Shown: positions 1 to 11,227, counted from the stretch's first letter. The stretch is 64,000 bases of DNA from Bettongia penicillata ogilbyi (GCA_023548195.1 JAJHZJ010000043.1:1306391-1370390); one strand, 5' to 3'. Numbers and translations: made by a program. The notes: a model not told the origin generated them from the letters alone.

Positions 1-544
1 TCAAGTTAACTTACTTGCCCAAAGCCAAGACCTCTACCCATTATATCACCATTCCTCTCTGATACAGGATTGTGAGTGATAGACACAGGGAGGAGAAACC
101 AACAGGACTGGGAGGTTAGAGAAGGCATCATGGAAGCAACCTTTGGGTTGGGCTAAAATCAATCAATCGATCAATCCACATTTGTCAGGTGCCTTTGAGG
201 ACCAGGCACCTTAGGAAGCCAACAGGTGGAGAAGTGGTTGTCTTTTGGGCTTGGCAGGACCCGGTGGTCTGTGAGGAGCCGGGGGCAGTCTTGGGCTCCA
301 CTTCTTCAGGCTGGCTGCTGTCTCCTTGGATACCTTCCTGGCCCAGGGAAAGGCTGGAGAGGCAGCTACCTGCTGGGCCCTTTTTCAAACATTCTGGAGT
401 TTTGGGGTATCCCCTCCCACAGTGAATGGGCTGAAGGTAGAGACCCCTGCTGCCTATGGTGCTAGCCAAGTGACCCCTCTACTAAGCATTTTTCATCTTC
501 CTGGTTGGTCTGTGAGACCTTGCCTGGTACTGAGGTAAAGCCAG
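1..544. other. Unassigned sequence
   Basis: No gene or clear repeat is recognised. The first ~55 bases weakly resemble the minus-strand end of a MIR-type SINE. Short open frames here overlap each other in several frames and show no domain. Confidence 0.5.
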
Positions 545-705
545 TGGGAGACCTCAGGCAAGATCCTTTCCCTCCCTGAAGCTTGGTTTCCACATTCATG
601 AAATGGGCATTGCACCACTGTGCTGCTCACCTGCTGGGGCTGTGGCAAGGAGTAGATCAGAAGGTATAAAACTCTTGCCAAACTGGAGGGTGCTTAGTGA
701 GGCCC
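545..705 (+). mobile_element. MIR-like SINE fragment
   Basis: An ancient CORE-SINE remnant: a decayed 'gggcaagtcac' segment, then the 'cctgaagcttggtttcc...atgaaatggg' stretch that corresponds to the MIR 'cctcagtttcctcatctgtaaaatggg' region, followed by a low-similarity tail. Heavily diverged, so boundaries are approximate. Confidence 0.6.
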
Positions 706-1089
706 ATGGGCCTGAATTCTGCTCCAGAACCCTCCCCCCCAACCTCAGACACCTGCTTGCTGAGTAATGGGCATACTTGGGAGCAGTCAGAGCAGATTGG
801 GCAGGAGCCCAAGCCTGGCCAACCAGCAAGAGTTTTCTATGGGACCTCCTTTTTGGGCTCCTCCCGGCAGCCTTTGGTCATCACTGTGAGCCTCAGGAAC
901 TCGGCACGGGGGAAGCCAGGAAGAGCCCAGCCTGGGAACAGGCTAGCTTGTGCCCGTAGCAGCCCCTAACTTTATGGAAATGCTAGAAAAACCCTACACC
1001 AAGAAGCAGGAAGGATCTGGGGGTTTGCAGTGAGGTGAGAGGCTGCTTTGGGACTGGGCTTCTCTGCACCTAGACCAAATGACAGTAAC
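706..1089. other. Unassigned sequence
   Basis: Moderately GC-rich unique sequence. No repeat, splice pattern or long open frame that I can support. Confidence 0.5.
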
Positions 1090-1325
1090 TATAACTGCAT
1101 TTATACAGCACTTTAAGGTTTCCAAAAACACTTGGCATGTTATCTCATTTGATTTTCACAAGAACTCAGGGCAGTAGAGGCTGTTATTATCTCTATTTTA
1201 TAGATGAGGAAACTGAGGAAGGCAGAGGGCAAACAACCAGCCCAGGGTCACACAGCCAGGATGTGTCTGAGGCTGGATTTGAACTAAGGTCTCCCTGCAC
1301 TCTACCACCTAGCTCCCTAGCTGAG
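1090..1325 (-). mobile_element. CORE-SINE (MIR/MON1-like), minus strand
   Basis: Read on the plus strand it has the reverse-complement order of a CORE-SINE: 'atttatacagcactttaag', 'tatctcatttgat', 'gatgaggaaactgagg', 'cccagggtcacacagccag', 'ggatttgaactaaggtc' (inverted box B region) and 'ctaccacctagctcc' (inverted tRNA-like head). Near full length. Confidence 0.85.
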
Positions 1326-2494
1326 GTAACCCTGCTTGTCCAAGCACCTGCTGACCCAGCCTGTGCCAGCCACAAGCTCTCTGCTTTTCCTTCCTCTAGG
1401 TGCTGTGTTCATTCTCTCTCCTCTCCTGCTTAAGATGTCCTGGTCTTGGTGTCTGAGGGCACAGCTTCTCTTCCTTCCCAAGGAAGGGGAGATCTCTCAG
1501 TAGTGCCAGATGCTAGTTGGGCAGCCAACTTCTCTCTGCAGGGGACGGCAGTGGCTATGCAGTCTCTTGGGTGAGCTTGGCAGAAAGGAGGGTGGCAGGT
1601 CTATACTAACCTGGCCCCACCAGGGAAAAGGAGACCTTGGGAGCCAGGCTGGGATGGACAAAGCCCCTGCTCCTCAGGGCTTCCTGAATCTCAACTTTAC
1701 ACTGAAAGGCTGCCATGGGGAAGAGGGATCAGGCATGTTCTGCTTGGTCCTGGGAGACAGAATAAAGGCAGAAGGGGGAGGCACAGACAGGCAGTTTTTG
1801 GCTCTCTGAAGGGCTGTGACCTACAATAAGACCAGACTGGGCTGCCCCATCTCTCCAGGTAACATCAAGCAGAGGCTGCTAGAAGCCTTTTGGGGCATTG
1901 GTGTAGACAAGATTCTTGCTCATCCAGGACTGGGCCTGGTAGCCTGGGAGCCCCCTTGTCCAGCTCTGATGCTCTATGAGTAAGCATTGAGAGCTCCACT
2001 GACCCTGGTCCTCGTCACTGATCCAGCTGGGCTTTTGGGTCTCCTGGCCAGTGTTGCATCTGACCTGCCCTTCCTTGTGTGGCAGGCACAGTTAGGGAGG
2101 TGATGGAGGGGGCAGACTCAGGACATAATCTGAGGTCTGATGAGTGGCACCACACCCTGTTCCAATAAGGAGCAGGGTTCAGTGGTAGGCTGGAGGATCA
2201 GGGGTGGAGTGGCTCAGGCTGGGAAGTAAGAGCAAATCCCAGCAGTAGCCTGTTTGTGCCTAGAGCAGATGGAGGTTCAGCTGGCTTCTGGGAGTTAGAG
2301 GTCCTCTGTGTGTTCACCTCCCAAGGCAGGAGTAGTTTGACCGCAGACAGCTGTGTGCCTGACTGCAGCTCTGGGAAAGAAAAGCCTCTCTCTTCTACAC
2401 TAACCTGGAATGCCTTCCTTTCAGGTGTGTGCACATGACCTCCAGCCCCATTGGACATCTTCAGCCCTGCAGTGCCTCAGGGCATCACAGTGGA
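1326..2494. other. Unassigned unique sequence
   Basis: About 1.2 kb, moderately GC-rich. I see no recognised repeat, exon with good splice sites, or RNA gene. Open frames at 1510-1809 (+) and 2198-2458 (-) have no recognisable domain. Confidence 0.5.
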
Positions 2495-2707
2495 GTGTTG
2501 GACATAGACTCAAGAAGATCTGAACTCAAATCCTGACTCATTTGTCCACTAGCCGTGTGGCCCTGGGCAAGTCACTCAGCCTGTTTCCTCCTCTATAAAA
2601 GGTGGATAATAATAGCTCCTGTCTCCCTGGTTTATGAGATGACCAAATGAAATCACATGTTAAAGTGCTTACAAAACCTCAGAGGGCTATGGGACTGTTA
2701 GTTGTTA
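2495..2707 (+). mobile_element. CORE-SINE (MIR/MON1-like)
   Basis: Contains a decayed box B ('gaactcaaatcctgac'), the CORE ('gtgtggccctgggcaagtca'), 'cctgtttcctcctctataaa', 'ggataataatagctcctg' and the 'aaatgaaatcacatgttaaa' 3' segment in the expected order. Confidence 0.85.
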
Positions 2708-2800
2708 TGTCTCATCAGCATCTCAAATCCCAAATGGGCAGAACGGAATCCATTGTGTTCTCATCAACCCCAAGTCTTTCCTGACTCCCGTGCTTGAAGC
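2708..2800 (+). mobile_element. L2 fragment
   Basis: The stretch 'catctcaaatcccaaatggg' followed by a 'cagaacggaatccattgtg' segment corresponds to the L2 3' region 'caaactcaacatgtccaaaa / cagaactcattatc'. Short and diverged. Confidence 0.4.
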
Positions 2801-2845
2801 ATCAGAAACCCCAACCTTGGAGGAACTCAGTGTCCATGAAGCACC

Positions 2846-3092
2846 TACTATGTGTCAGATCGGGGGCTGGCTGGGGTTGGGAGTTCAGATCTGGCCTTAG
2901 ACGCTTCTTAGCTGTGTGATCCTAGAGAAGTCACTTCACCCTGTCTGCCTCAGTTTCTTCATCTGTTAAATGAGCTGGAGGAGGAAATGGCAAAGTACTC
3001 CATTATCTCTGCCAAGAAAACACCCAATGGAATCACGGAGAGTCGGACACACCCGAAAAATGACAGACAACCAATATCGCAGACCTTAGACA
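2846..3092 (+). mobile_element. CORE-SINE with BovB-type RTE tail
   Basis: After the CORE ('ctgtgtgatcctagagaag') and 'cctcagtttcttcatctgtt' comes 'gagctggaggaggaaatggc', 'atctctgccaagaaaacacc' and 'cacggagagtcggacac', the 3' tail shared with BovB-type RTE LINEs. The 5' part has a non-standard sequence that is repeated at 4207-4341. Confidence 0.85.
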
Positions 3093-3412
3093 ACAGCGAC
3101 AAAAATGGCACAGCAGCAGCCGCCACCACTGCACCACTCACAGCTCTGGGTTCCCTGGCCTCCTCTGTCCCTCCGTGTCTCATCTGGCACCTGGCTCTCC
3201 CTGTGGTTGCCCCTCTGCTGCTCTCCAAGAGTCAGCACTTCTTCCTATCCCACAGTCCTGCGCTTCCTTCCCATGAGAAGGAGGGTGTCCTTGGAAGCTG
3301 CCTCAGTCCTTAGGTGACTTGTCCATGGTCCGCTGGGTCCACATTTGTCCTCACTGTCTGCTCTCTACCAGATTCCCTGAATACCCCCGACTGTCTCTTG
3401 GATGGTGAGTTC

Positions 3413-3413
<1 letters not shown>
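3093..3413. other. Unassigned sequence
   Basis: No repeat or gene recognised. Overlapping open frames at 2987-3313 and 3105-3317 begin inside the SINE tail, so they are not credible genes. Confidence 0.5.

Positions 3414-3464
<51 letters not shown>
3414..3464. repeat. (GT)n microsatellite
   Basis: About 25 uninterrupted GT units. Perfect purity suggests a recent, length-polymorphic tract. Confidence 0.98.
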
Positions 3465-3465
<1 letters not shown>

Positions 3466-3614
3466 TGCAATCCTCCCTCTGGGCCCAGTTTTCTGCCCTC
3501 TTGGAGAGGCACAAAGCTCCATGTGCTCAAGATACTTGCAAAACTAGGAATTCTCCACTCAATCAGCCACTTCTGGCCTGTGTGTCATGTTGAACTTGTA
3601 GGGTCAAATGTCAT

Positions 3615-3985
3615 TTTATTTTATTTTTAAGGATCAAGACTGCCTGGGAATATTTTAGACAATAAGAAATGAGCCAATAGATAAGGAGAGATTGGACATT
3701 AGAAAGAGAAACAGGGGAGGGTGATGGGAACACTAGTGAAGAAGCTGCGAGAGCCTGTGCTCATGGGCATACCCAGAGGTCTGGGCCTTGGCATCGAGGG
3801 GGACCAGCTCTTCATTAGAGAACAGATTAATGGAGGGAGAGCAGAGGATGGTAGGGAGGAGCGCCAGTGACTGTGAGGAGTGGGATGGGGATGTGTGGGA
3901 GCACTAGAGAGCGGTGACTCTGTCCTGCAGCCCCTCCCTCCACATAGAGGGTGGAGTGGAGGATCCACCATCTGAGGAGCTAACT
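3615..3985 (-). mobile_element. L2 LINE fragment, ORF2 region, minus strand
   Basis: G/A-rich text such as 'aaggagagattggacat' and 'accagctcttcattagaga' follows the reverse complement of the internal L2 consensus. Frames are broken and no protein can be read. It abuts a plus-strand L2 3' end at 3990. Confidence 0.55.
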
Positions 3986-3989
3986 GTGG

Positions 3990-4125
3990 CTGCATCCTCC
4001 AGACTTAGCTTCCCCATCCCTTTTCCGTAATCTCCCATTAGATGGTCAACTTCTTGCTTTTCCTATCTGCATCCCTGGGGCTAATGTTTGTGCCTAGTAC
4101 ATAACATATGTTTAATCAATGCTTT
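3990..4125 (+). mobile_element. L2 LINE 3' end
   Basis: Carries the L2 terminal pattern 'attagatggtcaacttctt', 'gtgcctagtacataacata' and 'tttaatcaatgctttt', matching the consensus order (stop-proximal segment, 'cacatagtaggtgcttaataaatg'). Confidence 0.7.
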
Positions 4126-4206
4126 TCTGATTTCAAGAGGTACGCATTCTCAGTCTGGTCTACCGATGTCTCCTAAACTTACAGTATAGCCACTATATAC
4201 TTACAG

Positions 4207-4341
4207 TATATCTACTACATGTCAGATCAAGGGCTGGCTGGGGTTGGGAGTTCAGATCTGGCCTCAGACTCTTCCTAGCTGTGTGATCCTAGAGAAGTCA
4301 CTTCACCCTGTCTGCCTCAGTTTCTTCATCTGTAAAATGAG
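4207..4341 (+). mobile_element. CORE-SINE fragment duplicated from 2846-2975
   Basis: Roughly 130 bp at about 92% identity to 2846-2975, including the same unusual 5' text ('ggctggctggggttgggag') and the same private changes in the CORE ('gatcctagagaagtcacttc'). Shared private changes point to local duplication rather than two independent insertions. The match stops abruptly at 'gagct'. Confidence 0.8.
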
Positions 4342-5029
4342 CTCCATACCCAGCTGGAGCCTTCCCTGGCTGCTGTGGTCAGAATCATCCGTGTCTCTGG
4401 CATGGATAGCTTGGCTGTGGATCAGTCTTATTGTCCCAATTCCATTGGGAGCTCCCTGAGGTTGGACCCTACCTTCACACTCCCCAGGATGTGGCAGGTA
4501 GGAGGCCATCCATGGCCCAGATGCTCAGTGAATGTCCTTTGATCAGGATGATGTTGACAATGATCCTAAGACTTTGGATGGCTGTTCTAAAGAAACCTTG
4601 TTTTTGGGAGAGGATGAAGAGAAAGGAAAATTTCTTTGCTCACAATTCGCAGTTTTCTGTCTCCCATCCTCCTAAAGGGAATGAACAAAGGTAGCAGTGC
4701 GTGTGACTCATACATGTTTGTGCTCTTGTAGCAGCATCCTGGGCACAGGAAATAAATGTAACTTCCCAGCCAAACCAAGTTCTCATAATGAAGCAAAAGC
4801 TCAGGGAGGTGATAGAAATGATACAGAAATACTCCTAACACCTTCCTGTCAAGCTTCTTCAAAGCACAATCCCAAACAGCCCTTTGTTACTTTTTAGGAT
4901 GATTCAGGACAAACAATCTAGGCTTCCTTGGAGAGCTGGGCAGATGAAGGCCAAGAAAAGCACCATGCCTGGAATCTTCTCTGGCCCCAGCTCTTGCTGG
5001 AGTTGGTGGGGGTGAAGCTGTTGGTTGTG
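4342..5029. other. Unassigned sequence
   Basis: No repeat or gene recognised. The open frames at 4587-4862 (-) and 4431-4694 (+) overlap on opposite strands and show no domain. Confidence 0.5.
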
Positions 5030-5410
5030 ACAATAGTGGTGATGGTGATGGCAGTAATGAAATGGGGGACTGAACGTGATATCGATGATGGCAGCCATGT
5101 CAGTGATGGGGATATGGGTGACCGGAGGCGATACTGAAGATGGTGGCCATGTTAGTGATAATGACGTGGGTGGCTTTGGAGGTGATTTGTTAATGAAAGT
5201 CATGTTAGTGATGATGATATGGATGACTTTGGAGGAGATTTGATAATGGTCATTGTGTTAGAGATGATGGTTATGTGAGTGACTGGAGAAAATTTTGGTG
5301 ATGGGGTCATCATAGAGGATGATGATGTGGGGGACTTGGGGGGGATAATATCTGTAGTGAAGGCAATGATAGTAAAGGGCTTGATGTTGGTGACCCTAGT
5401 GGTCATAATG
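5030..5410 (+). repeat. Degenerate ~53-bp minisatellite, GATG-rich
   Basis: The landmark 'catgttagtgatgatgat' and variants recurs at 5096, 5148, 5201 and 5251, giving periods of 52, 53 and 50 bp, each followed by a 'gtgggtgactttggagg'-like segment. Weaker units continue to about 5400 and back to about 5030, for roughly seven units. Confidence 0.75.
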
Positions 5411-6345
5411 GGGAATTAACGTGAGTTTGCATGAATATATTAATCCGGGGTAAGCAGGTCAGAATGGAGTGGGAATGTACAAGGCTGTCAGAAGAAGAGC
5501 TCAGGGTCATGGAGTGGTGTCTGTTGAGATCCAGAACTGAAAACTCCATATCTCCCAACGGCCACACCGAGCTGGGAGGCTACTTGTCCTCTCACTGTCC
5601 TGAGCCCTCACCAGTTCCTTTCTAACATCTCTCACAGACTGAGTCTGAGCTATGTCTGCATGAAGAGGCAGAGCTTAGAGAGGTGTTAGTGGGCAGCTGC
5701 ATGGGTCAGTCATGGATCAACAAATCAGAGCTGAGGAGAAAGTGTTAACAGAGCAGGGATTATCCATGCCTGGGAAGAAAAGATTGGGGAGGAAGAGGGG
5801 AGGCTAATAAGGGAGAGCTGGGGATCTGGAGGGATTGGACACTGGCAAAGAAGGTTGGCTGCTCCCCATCACCCCTGAGGCCCGGATACCAGCAAAGAAG
5901 CTCAGACTTTGGCGTGAGGGATTTAGAGCAGCTACAGGGAAGATTTTCTGATGTGGAAAGTGGTTAAAGGTTACCAGGTTGTATGGAGGAAGGCTCTAGG
6001 CCCCTTCCCCCAGAGGCCTTTAAAAATGGGAGGAATCAGCTCCTGCCTGGGTTTGCTTAGCTGGATCCTGCTTGAGTGAGGGGGATGGGCTTCCTTTAGC
6101 TCAGGGGACTGACCCATGGTCATCTTGGATCTAAGGAATGTCCCATCTACCAAAGCTTCTGGGACAGGAGTGGCCATCTTTGTTAACCCTTCTGCCCCAC
6201 CAGGACACTCATCCAACCTGGGGTTTTCATCAATCTTGATCGATCTGAGCCACAACAAAGGCAGAGGACAGTCCCTCCAATCCCTTAGGGTCCTTGGGTG
6301 TGTCCTGGAGGAGAGGGAAGAAGAGGACAGATCTAACTTCTCTGG
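5411..6345. other. Unassigned sequence
   Basis: No repeat or gene recognised in about 0.9 kb. The 358-codon minus-strand frame starting upstream in the GA tract runs into this area but is a low-complexity frame (see rejected items). Confidence 0.5.
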
Positions 6346-6767
6346 AGGAGGAGGAGAGAGATAGAATGACACAGAGATATACAGAGAGCTAGTGAGAGAG
6401 AAAAAGCAATTAACCATCAGATGGCCAGAGACAGAAAACAGAGATGGAGAGAAACAGACTGAGAGGGAGCTAAGGAGAGAGAGAGAGCGAGAGCGAGCGA
6501 GCGAGCGAGAGAGAGAGAGACAGAGAGAGACAGAGAGACAGACAGAGAGACAGAGAGATAGAGACAGAGATAGAGACAACGAGAGAGGGAGAGAGAGATA
6601 AAGAGAGAGAGGGAGAGAGAGCGATAAAGAGAGAGAGACAGACAGACAGAGACAGAGAGACACAGAGATACAGAGACGGAGATAGAGACAGAGATAGCGA
6701 GAGAGGGAGAGAGAGATAAAGAGAGAGATAAAAAGAGAGAGAGATAGAGAGACACAGAGAGAGACAC

Positions 6768-6798
<31 letters not shown>

Positions 6799-6867
6799 AG
6801 GAGGGAGGGAGAGAGACAGAGAGACACAGAGAGACACAGAGAGACAGAGATACAGAGAGAGAGACAC

Positions 6868-6927
<60 letters not shown>

Positions 6928-6999
6928 GCAGACAGACAGAAACATAGTAAGACAGAGATAGGCAGAGAGAAACAGAAAGAGACAGCAAGAGAAAGAAGA
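6346..6999 (+). repeat. Long GA/GACA/GATA-rich simple-sequence tract
   Basis: About 650 bp of interrupted (GA)n with interspersed GACA and GATA, including a pure (GA)n stretch near 6879-6926. The text is over 90% purine on this strand. Confidence 0.95.
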
Positions 7000-7345
7000 G
7001 TGAGGAGGAGACCAGCTGTGCTCCCTTTCTCCTGGACAAAGTACCACAGATGATGATGACAGACACTTAACATGGACCCTTTAGCCGGTGGTGGCATGTG
7101 GCTTGTCCATCCTGCCAACATAGAAGGTGGTAATGGAGAATTAGGGAGAAAATCTGCCCTGATCCCCACCTGTCAATCCCAGCAGAGAAATCCCTGGTGC
7201 CCAAGAAGCACAGACTCAGTAAACTGGGCCAGCATTCACCAGCTGCTTCTCCAATAACGTGATTATGTGGGGAGTATTCCAGCAATCCTCCAATCCCGCT
7301 GCTGGGGGAGTCCTCGGGTCACCATTAAGCGCTTGCTCATGAGAA
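7000..7345. other. Unassigned sequence
   Basis: Nothing recognised apart from the end of the GA tract. Confidence 0.5.
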
Positions 7346-7603
7346 CTGCGAAATAATAACCATGTAGCTAACATTTGCATGGTGCCTACTGTGTGCCAAG
7401 TGCTGCGTTAAGCACTTTTTGCACTCAGTGTTTCATGTGGCCCTCACTATTCTCATTTTGCAGATGATGAAACTGAGGCAAACAGAGGTTCAGTGGCTTG
7501 TCCAGGGTCACACAGTTATTATCTGAGACTGGAACTGAACTCAGGTCTTCCACACTCTAGGCCCAGTGCTCTATCCACTGAGTCATCAGGATGTCCCATG
7601 ACA
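7346..7603 (-). mobile_element. CORE-SINE (MON1-like), near full length, minus strand
   Basis: Ordered landmarks of the inverted element: 'gtgcctactgtgtgccaag', 'gcagatgatgaaactgaggc', 'tccagggtcacacag', 'ggaactgaactcaggtc' (inverted box B) and 'ctctatccactgagtcatc' (inverted box A / head). Confidence 0.9.
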
Positions 7604-7741
7604 GAACACATGGAGAATATCCAAAGTGATAAGTAATTAGAAAGATAAAATTATGGGAGCAAGGCATTGTTCTTGGCTGCATGGATGGGGGAAGCTACAT
7701 AATAACTGTAGGAACAGGAGGGCCCCTCTAGGGCTTCCAGT

Positions 7742-8052
7742 ATTGTGTGTGTGTATGCGCACATTATGTGTGTGCATGGGTATGTGCATTATGCATGCCT
7801 GTGTGCATGTGTGTACACAAGTGTATGTGAGTGTGTGCATGTTAGTGTATGTGAGCATGTGCATGTACATGTGAACAATGTGGGTACCTATGAGGTCAAG
7901 TGCATGTTGTCTTGTACATATCTGTGTGCACATGTCTGACTATATGTGAGTATGCACACATGTGTGTGCATGTAAGTGGAAGTGTGTGAGTGTGTATGTT
8001 AACTGCGCTTGTGTGATTATGTGTACATGTGTGTGCAAGTGTATGTTATTCT
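7742..8052 (+). repeat. Imperfect TG-rich tract
   Basis: About 310 bp of interrupted TG with CATG and TATG, alternating purine-pyrimidine over long runs. Much more decayed than the (GT)n at 3414. Confidence 0.9.
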
Positions 8053-8315
8053 AAGTGTCAAGGAGGGCCTTCCTTACCTGTGAGGTGCTGGGGGCCACGG
8101 GGAGCAGGGATGGGGTCAGAGAATGGCCACAGCAAAAGAGATGGTCAGGTACAGTGAGGAGGGGCTGATGGAAGGGTAGAGGCTTCAGGACCCTGAAGAA
8201 ATGGCCAGGTTGTGTCCCATAAAACATGGAAGATGCTCAGGGCTGAACAGAAGAGTGGCCTGGTCACAAATGTCCATTGGGAAGGTTCTTTGGGTAGCTG
8301 AGTGGAAGGTGGTTT

Positions 8316-8635
8316 GTAGCACACATGCACATGTATGAGTGTGAGTGTTTGTGTATTTATCTGGATGATTGTGTATATTTGTGTGTGTGAGTGTGTATAT
8401 GTGTGTGAGTGTGCATATGTGTTCAAGTGTGTGAGTGTGTGTATGAGTGTGAGTGTGTATAAGTGGGTGACTGTGCATGTGTGTGTACAAGTGTGTGAGT
8501 GTGCATGAGTGTGTACAAATGTGTGTGTCCACATGCGTATGAGTGTGAATGTGTTGTTTGAGTGTGTACGAGTGTGTGAATGTGAGTGGGTATAAGTGTG
8601 TGAGTGTGGATGTGTGCGAGTGTGTGTGTGGTTGG
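8316..8635 (+). repeat. Imperfect TG/TGAG-rich tract
   Basis: Dominated by 'gtgtgagtgtg' and 'tgtgtatgagtg' variants with an irregular 10-20 bp periodicity. Open frames on the minus strand read as His/Thr/Ser repeats and are not genes. Confidence 0.9.
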
Positions 8636-8694
8636 AAAATGAAACCATGAGATCAAGCTGGAGGCTCATACAACAGTTCAGATGAGAGAGACCC

Positions 8695-9020
8695 TGTCTA
8701 TTGTTGTGCCTGGAGGGCTCCCTCTGCCACTTTCCCTGGCTTCCTTCAAGTCCCAGCTCAAACCTGCCTTCTCTGGGAAGACTTCCCTGCCCTTCATCCA
8801 CGGGGGTACCTTCTCTCTGAGATGATCTCCAATTTATTTTGTCTCTCTCATATGGACCTAGTTGCTTGCATGTTGTGTCCCCCGTTAGACTCTGAGGTCC
8901 CTGAGCGCAGCAGGGGCTGGCCTTTGTCTTTTCTTTGTAACTTCACGGCTCAAACAGTGCCTGGAATATAGCAGGTGTTTCATAAATGGTAGCTGATTTA
9001 TTGATTGGTTGCTGGATTAT
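8695..9020 (+). mobile_element. L2 LINE 3' end
   Basis: Clear L2 order: 'ggcttccttcaagtcccag', 'tctgggaagacttccctgc', 'ttgcatgttgtgtccccc', 'ttagactctgaggtccctg', 'acagtgcctggaatatagc' and a terminal 'cataaatggtagctgattt'. This is the non-coding 3' end. Confidence 0.9.
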
Positions 9021-9112
9021 GCATGCATGCATTGGATATTTTCTTTTTAATTTTTTAAAAAATTATGGAGATTACGTGAGGACAGATTAATAAACTAAAA
9101 ATATAGTGGCTA

Positions 9113-9186
9113 GTGCTGGGAGAAAGAGACAGAGATACAGAGAGAGAAGGAGACAGAGAGAAAAAGAGAGACAGAGTGAGAGACAC
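9113..9186 (+). repeat. Short GA-rich tract
   Basis: Interrupted GAGA/GACA text, about 75 bp, at the junction between a short AT-rich segment and an L2 fragment. Confidence 0.85.
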
Positions 9187-9870
9187 GGAGAGAAGATCCA
9201 AGGTAGTTCCAGGGCTGTGAATCTCGGGGAGGAGGACAAAGGTGATGTCATCAATACTAATGGGACCATGGGGAAGCAGAGCACATTGGAAGGTGAGCGT
9301 GGTGACTCTCTTTTGTGGTTTGAGAGGGCAATGAGCGCTCTAAGTGGAGGTTTCTAGCCTGTATTCACAACAGGGTTGGAGCTCAGAGTCACAGGGGGTT
9401 GAGAGTCATCTGTGTGGCCATGATGGTTGAGGCCCCATAAAGAAGCATGTAGAGGGAGACAATGAAGGGTGATAAAGGAAGGGCAGGGCTGGAAAGCCTC
9501 ATTCTAAAGGGAAGGGGGAAGAGGAGGCCGAAGGTAGGAAATGTCCCTGAGGAGGAAGAGGAGTGTGGACAGCTGGAGCTGCTGAGAAGGCAAGGAGGGT
9601 GAGGACTGAGAAAGGACTGTTGCATTTGGAAGCTAAGAGGTCACTCTTAGTCTTGTGGTGGGAGGCCAGATCATAAAGGTGTGAGAAGAGAGTTGGGGTA
9701 AGGGAAGGAGGCAGCAGTTACAGATGGTTTGTCCTGGAAATTTGGCAGTGAAAGGGAAGAGAGACTTAGGATACTAGCTTGAAGGCAGTGACAGGACCAA
9801 GTGGATGGATGGGTAGGGAGGTAGGGAGGACCTTTAAGTGTTTGTAAGGAGAGGGATCTGGTGAGGAAAA
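9187..9870 (-). mobile_element. L2 LINE internal region, minus strand
   Basis: Segments such as 'gaggaggacaaaggtgatg', 'gcatttggaagctaagaggt' and 'gggtaagggaaggaggcag' follow the reverse complement of the L2 ORF2/3' consensus in collinear order. The reading frame is destroyed. Confidence 0.65.
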
Positions 9871-10631
9871 GGCCTCAGCCCAGGCTTCTTATGCATGGGC
9901 CACAACGTAGAGTCCACTCTGCCATGTCTGAAGGTCAGCAGAGGTTCCTTTCTGTTCCGTTCTTGGCTTTTCCCAAGAGAAGCCCCATTTGCTTCTCTTG
10001 CGTAAACTTGCCTTCTCTCTCAACCAATGTGACTTGTTGGGACCACTTATCATTCTGAGGAAGGGGATAGCAGAAAATCACAAAGGAAGGCCCCACCCTC
10101 AGTTCAAAACATCTGGTCTGAGCCACTGTTAGCTATGGCATTGCCACAGAGCAGGTGGAATCCTCTCCCATTAGTGGGTAGATGGCATCGACCAACATGT
10201 CAGCCATATAATCATGCAAGGGCCCTGCCAGAGTGGCCTCCCCTAGGGGGCCTAATGTGGGTATCTGTGCCACAGCCCCATGAAAGCTGAGGAGGTGACC
10301 ACGTTCAAGAAATGTCCAAAGATGCTTCTTCATGTTCTGGGGTCTCAGAAAAAAACCAAACCCTACTTAAATCCAGCACACCAACAAAAGAAGATAAAGC
10401 TTCAATGAGAAAGTGAATCAAAAAATGGACCTGAAGGGTCTGGGAGGATAACCCAAATGACCACTGGGCACTTGGAGAAAGAATCAAATTGGCCGCTTTT
10501 CCTTCCTGAAGAGGGAGAATAAGGCCACCAGAGGGAGAAGCAGCTCTCCTGCTTCCAAGAATGAGGACATGGGTCAGCAGTGACCCAGAAAGAAGGTCCA
10601 GATAGCTCTGATCAGTCATCAGCCCACCAAT
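9871..10631. other. Unassigned unique sequence
   Basis: About 760 bp with no recognised repeat or gene. A 112-codon minus-strand frame at 10305-10643 has no recognisable domain. Confidence 0.5.
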
Positions 10632-11205
10632 GCCACCAATCAACCAACCAGCCTTTGTAAAATGCTTGCTGTATATATTGTATACTGGTGATGAAAACTG
10701 CCCTTAAGAAGTGCTAATGAGGTAGATGAAGATCACCTTAGGAGGAAAACTCAAGAAGACTGAGTCTGGGAGGGTTTCCTGGGATGGATGGGATTTGAAT
10801 TGGAGTTTGAAGGAAGCCAGAGAGCATGACTGGCATGAGGCATAACCTGGGCAAAAGTCCAAAGTCAGGAGATGGAATGTTATGCGTGTGGAACAGCATG
10901 AATGCCAGTGTCACTGGATGGAAGAGTGCTTGGAGAAGACTGAGGCATGAGAAGACTAGAAAGGCAGATTGTGAAGAGTTTTAAAAGATAAACAGAATTT
11001 TTTGTTTGATCCTGGAACCATGGTGTTTAATGAATGAGAGATACATGGTCAGACATACCAAGTTCGCTTTGTCACTTTGGTGGTGGGCTGAGTGGAGAAT
11101 ATGTTGGAGTGAAGAGAGAGTCGAGGCAGGCAGACCAACCTAAGGCTCTCACAGTAGTCCTGGAGAGAGGTGATAAAAGAGACAGAGTCACAGAGACAGA
11201 AATTG
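10632..11205 (-). mobile_element. L2 LINE 3' half, minus strand
   Basis: Inverted L2 landmarks in order: 'tttgaaggaagccagagag', 'aaagtcaggagatggaatg', 'gccagtgtcactggatgg', 'gattgtgaagagttttaaa', 'tttgtttgatcctggaacc', 'tggtcagacatacc' and 'gaggcaggcagaccaacc'. The same order recurs at 23386 and 27205. Confidence 0.8.
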
Positions 11206-11227
11206 CTGGGAACTCTGCCTCCTTCAC

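Noticed and set aside
5971..7169. Minus-strand frames of 358, 250 and 198 codons
   Set aside because: They are Ser/Leu-rich translations of a GA/CT microsatellite in three frames at once; no unique coding signal.
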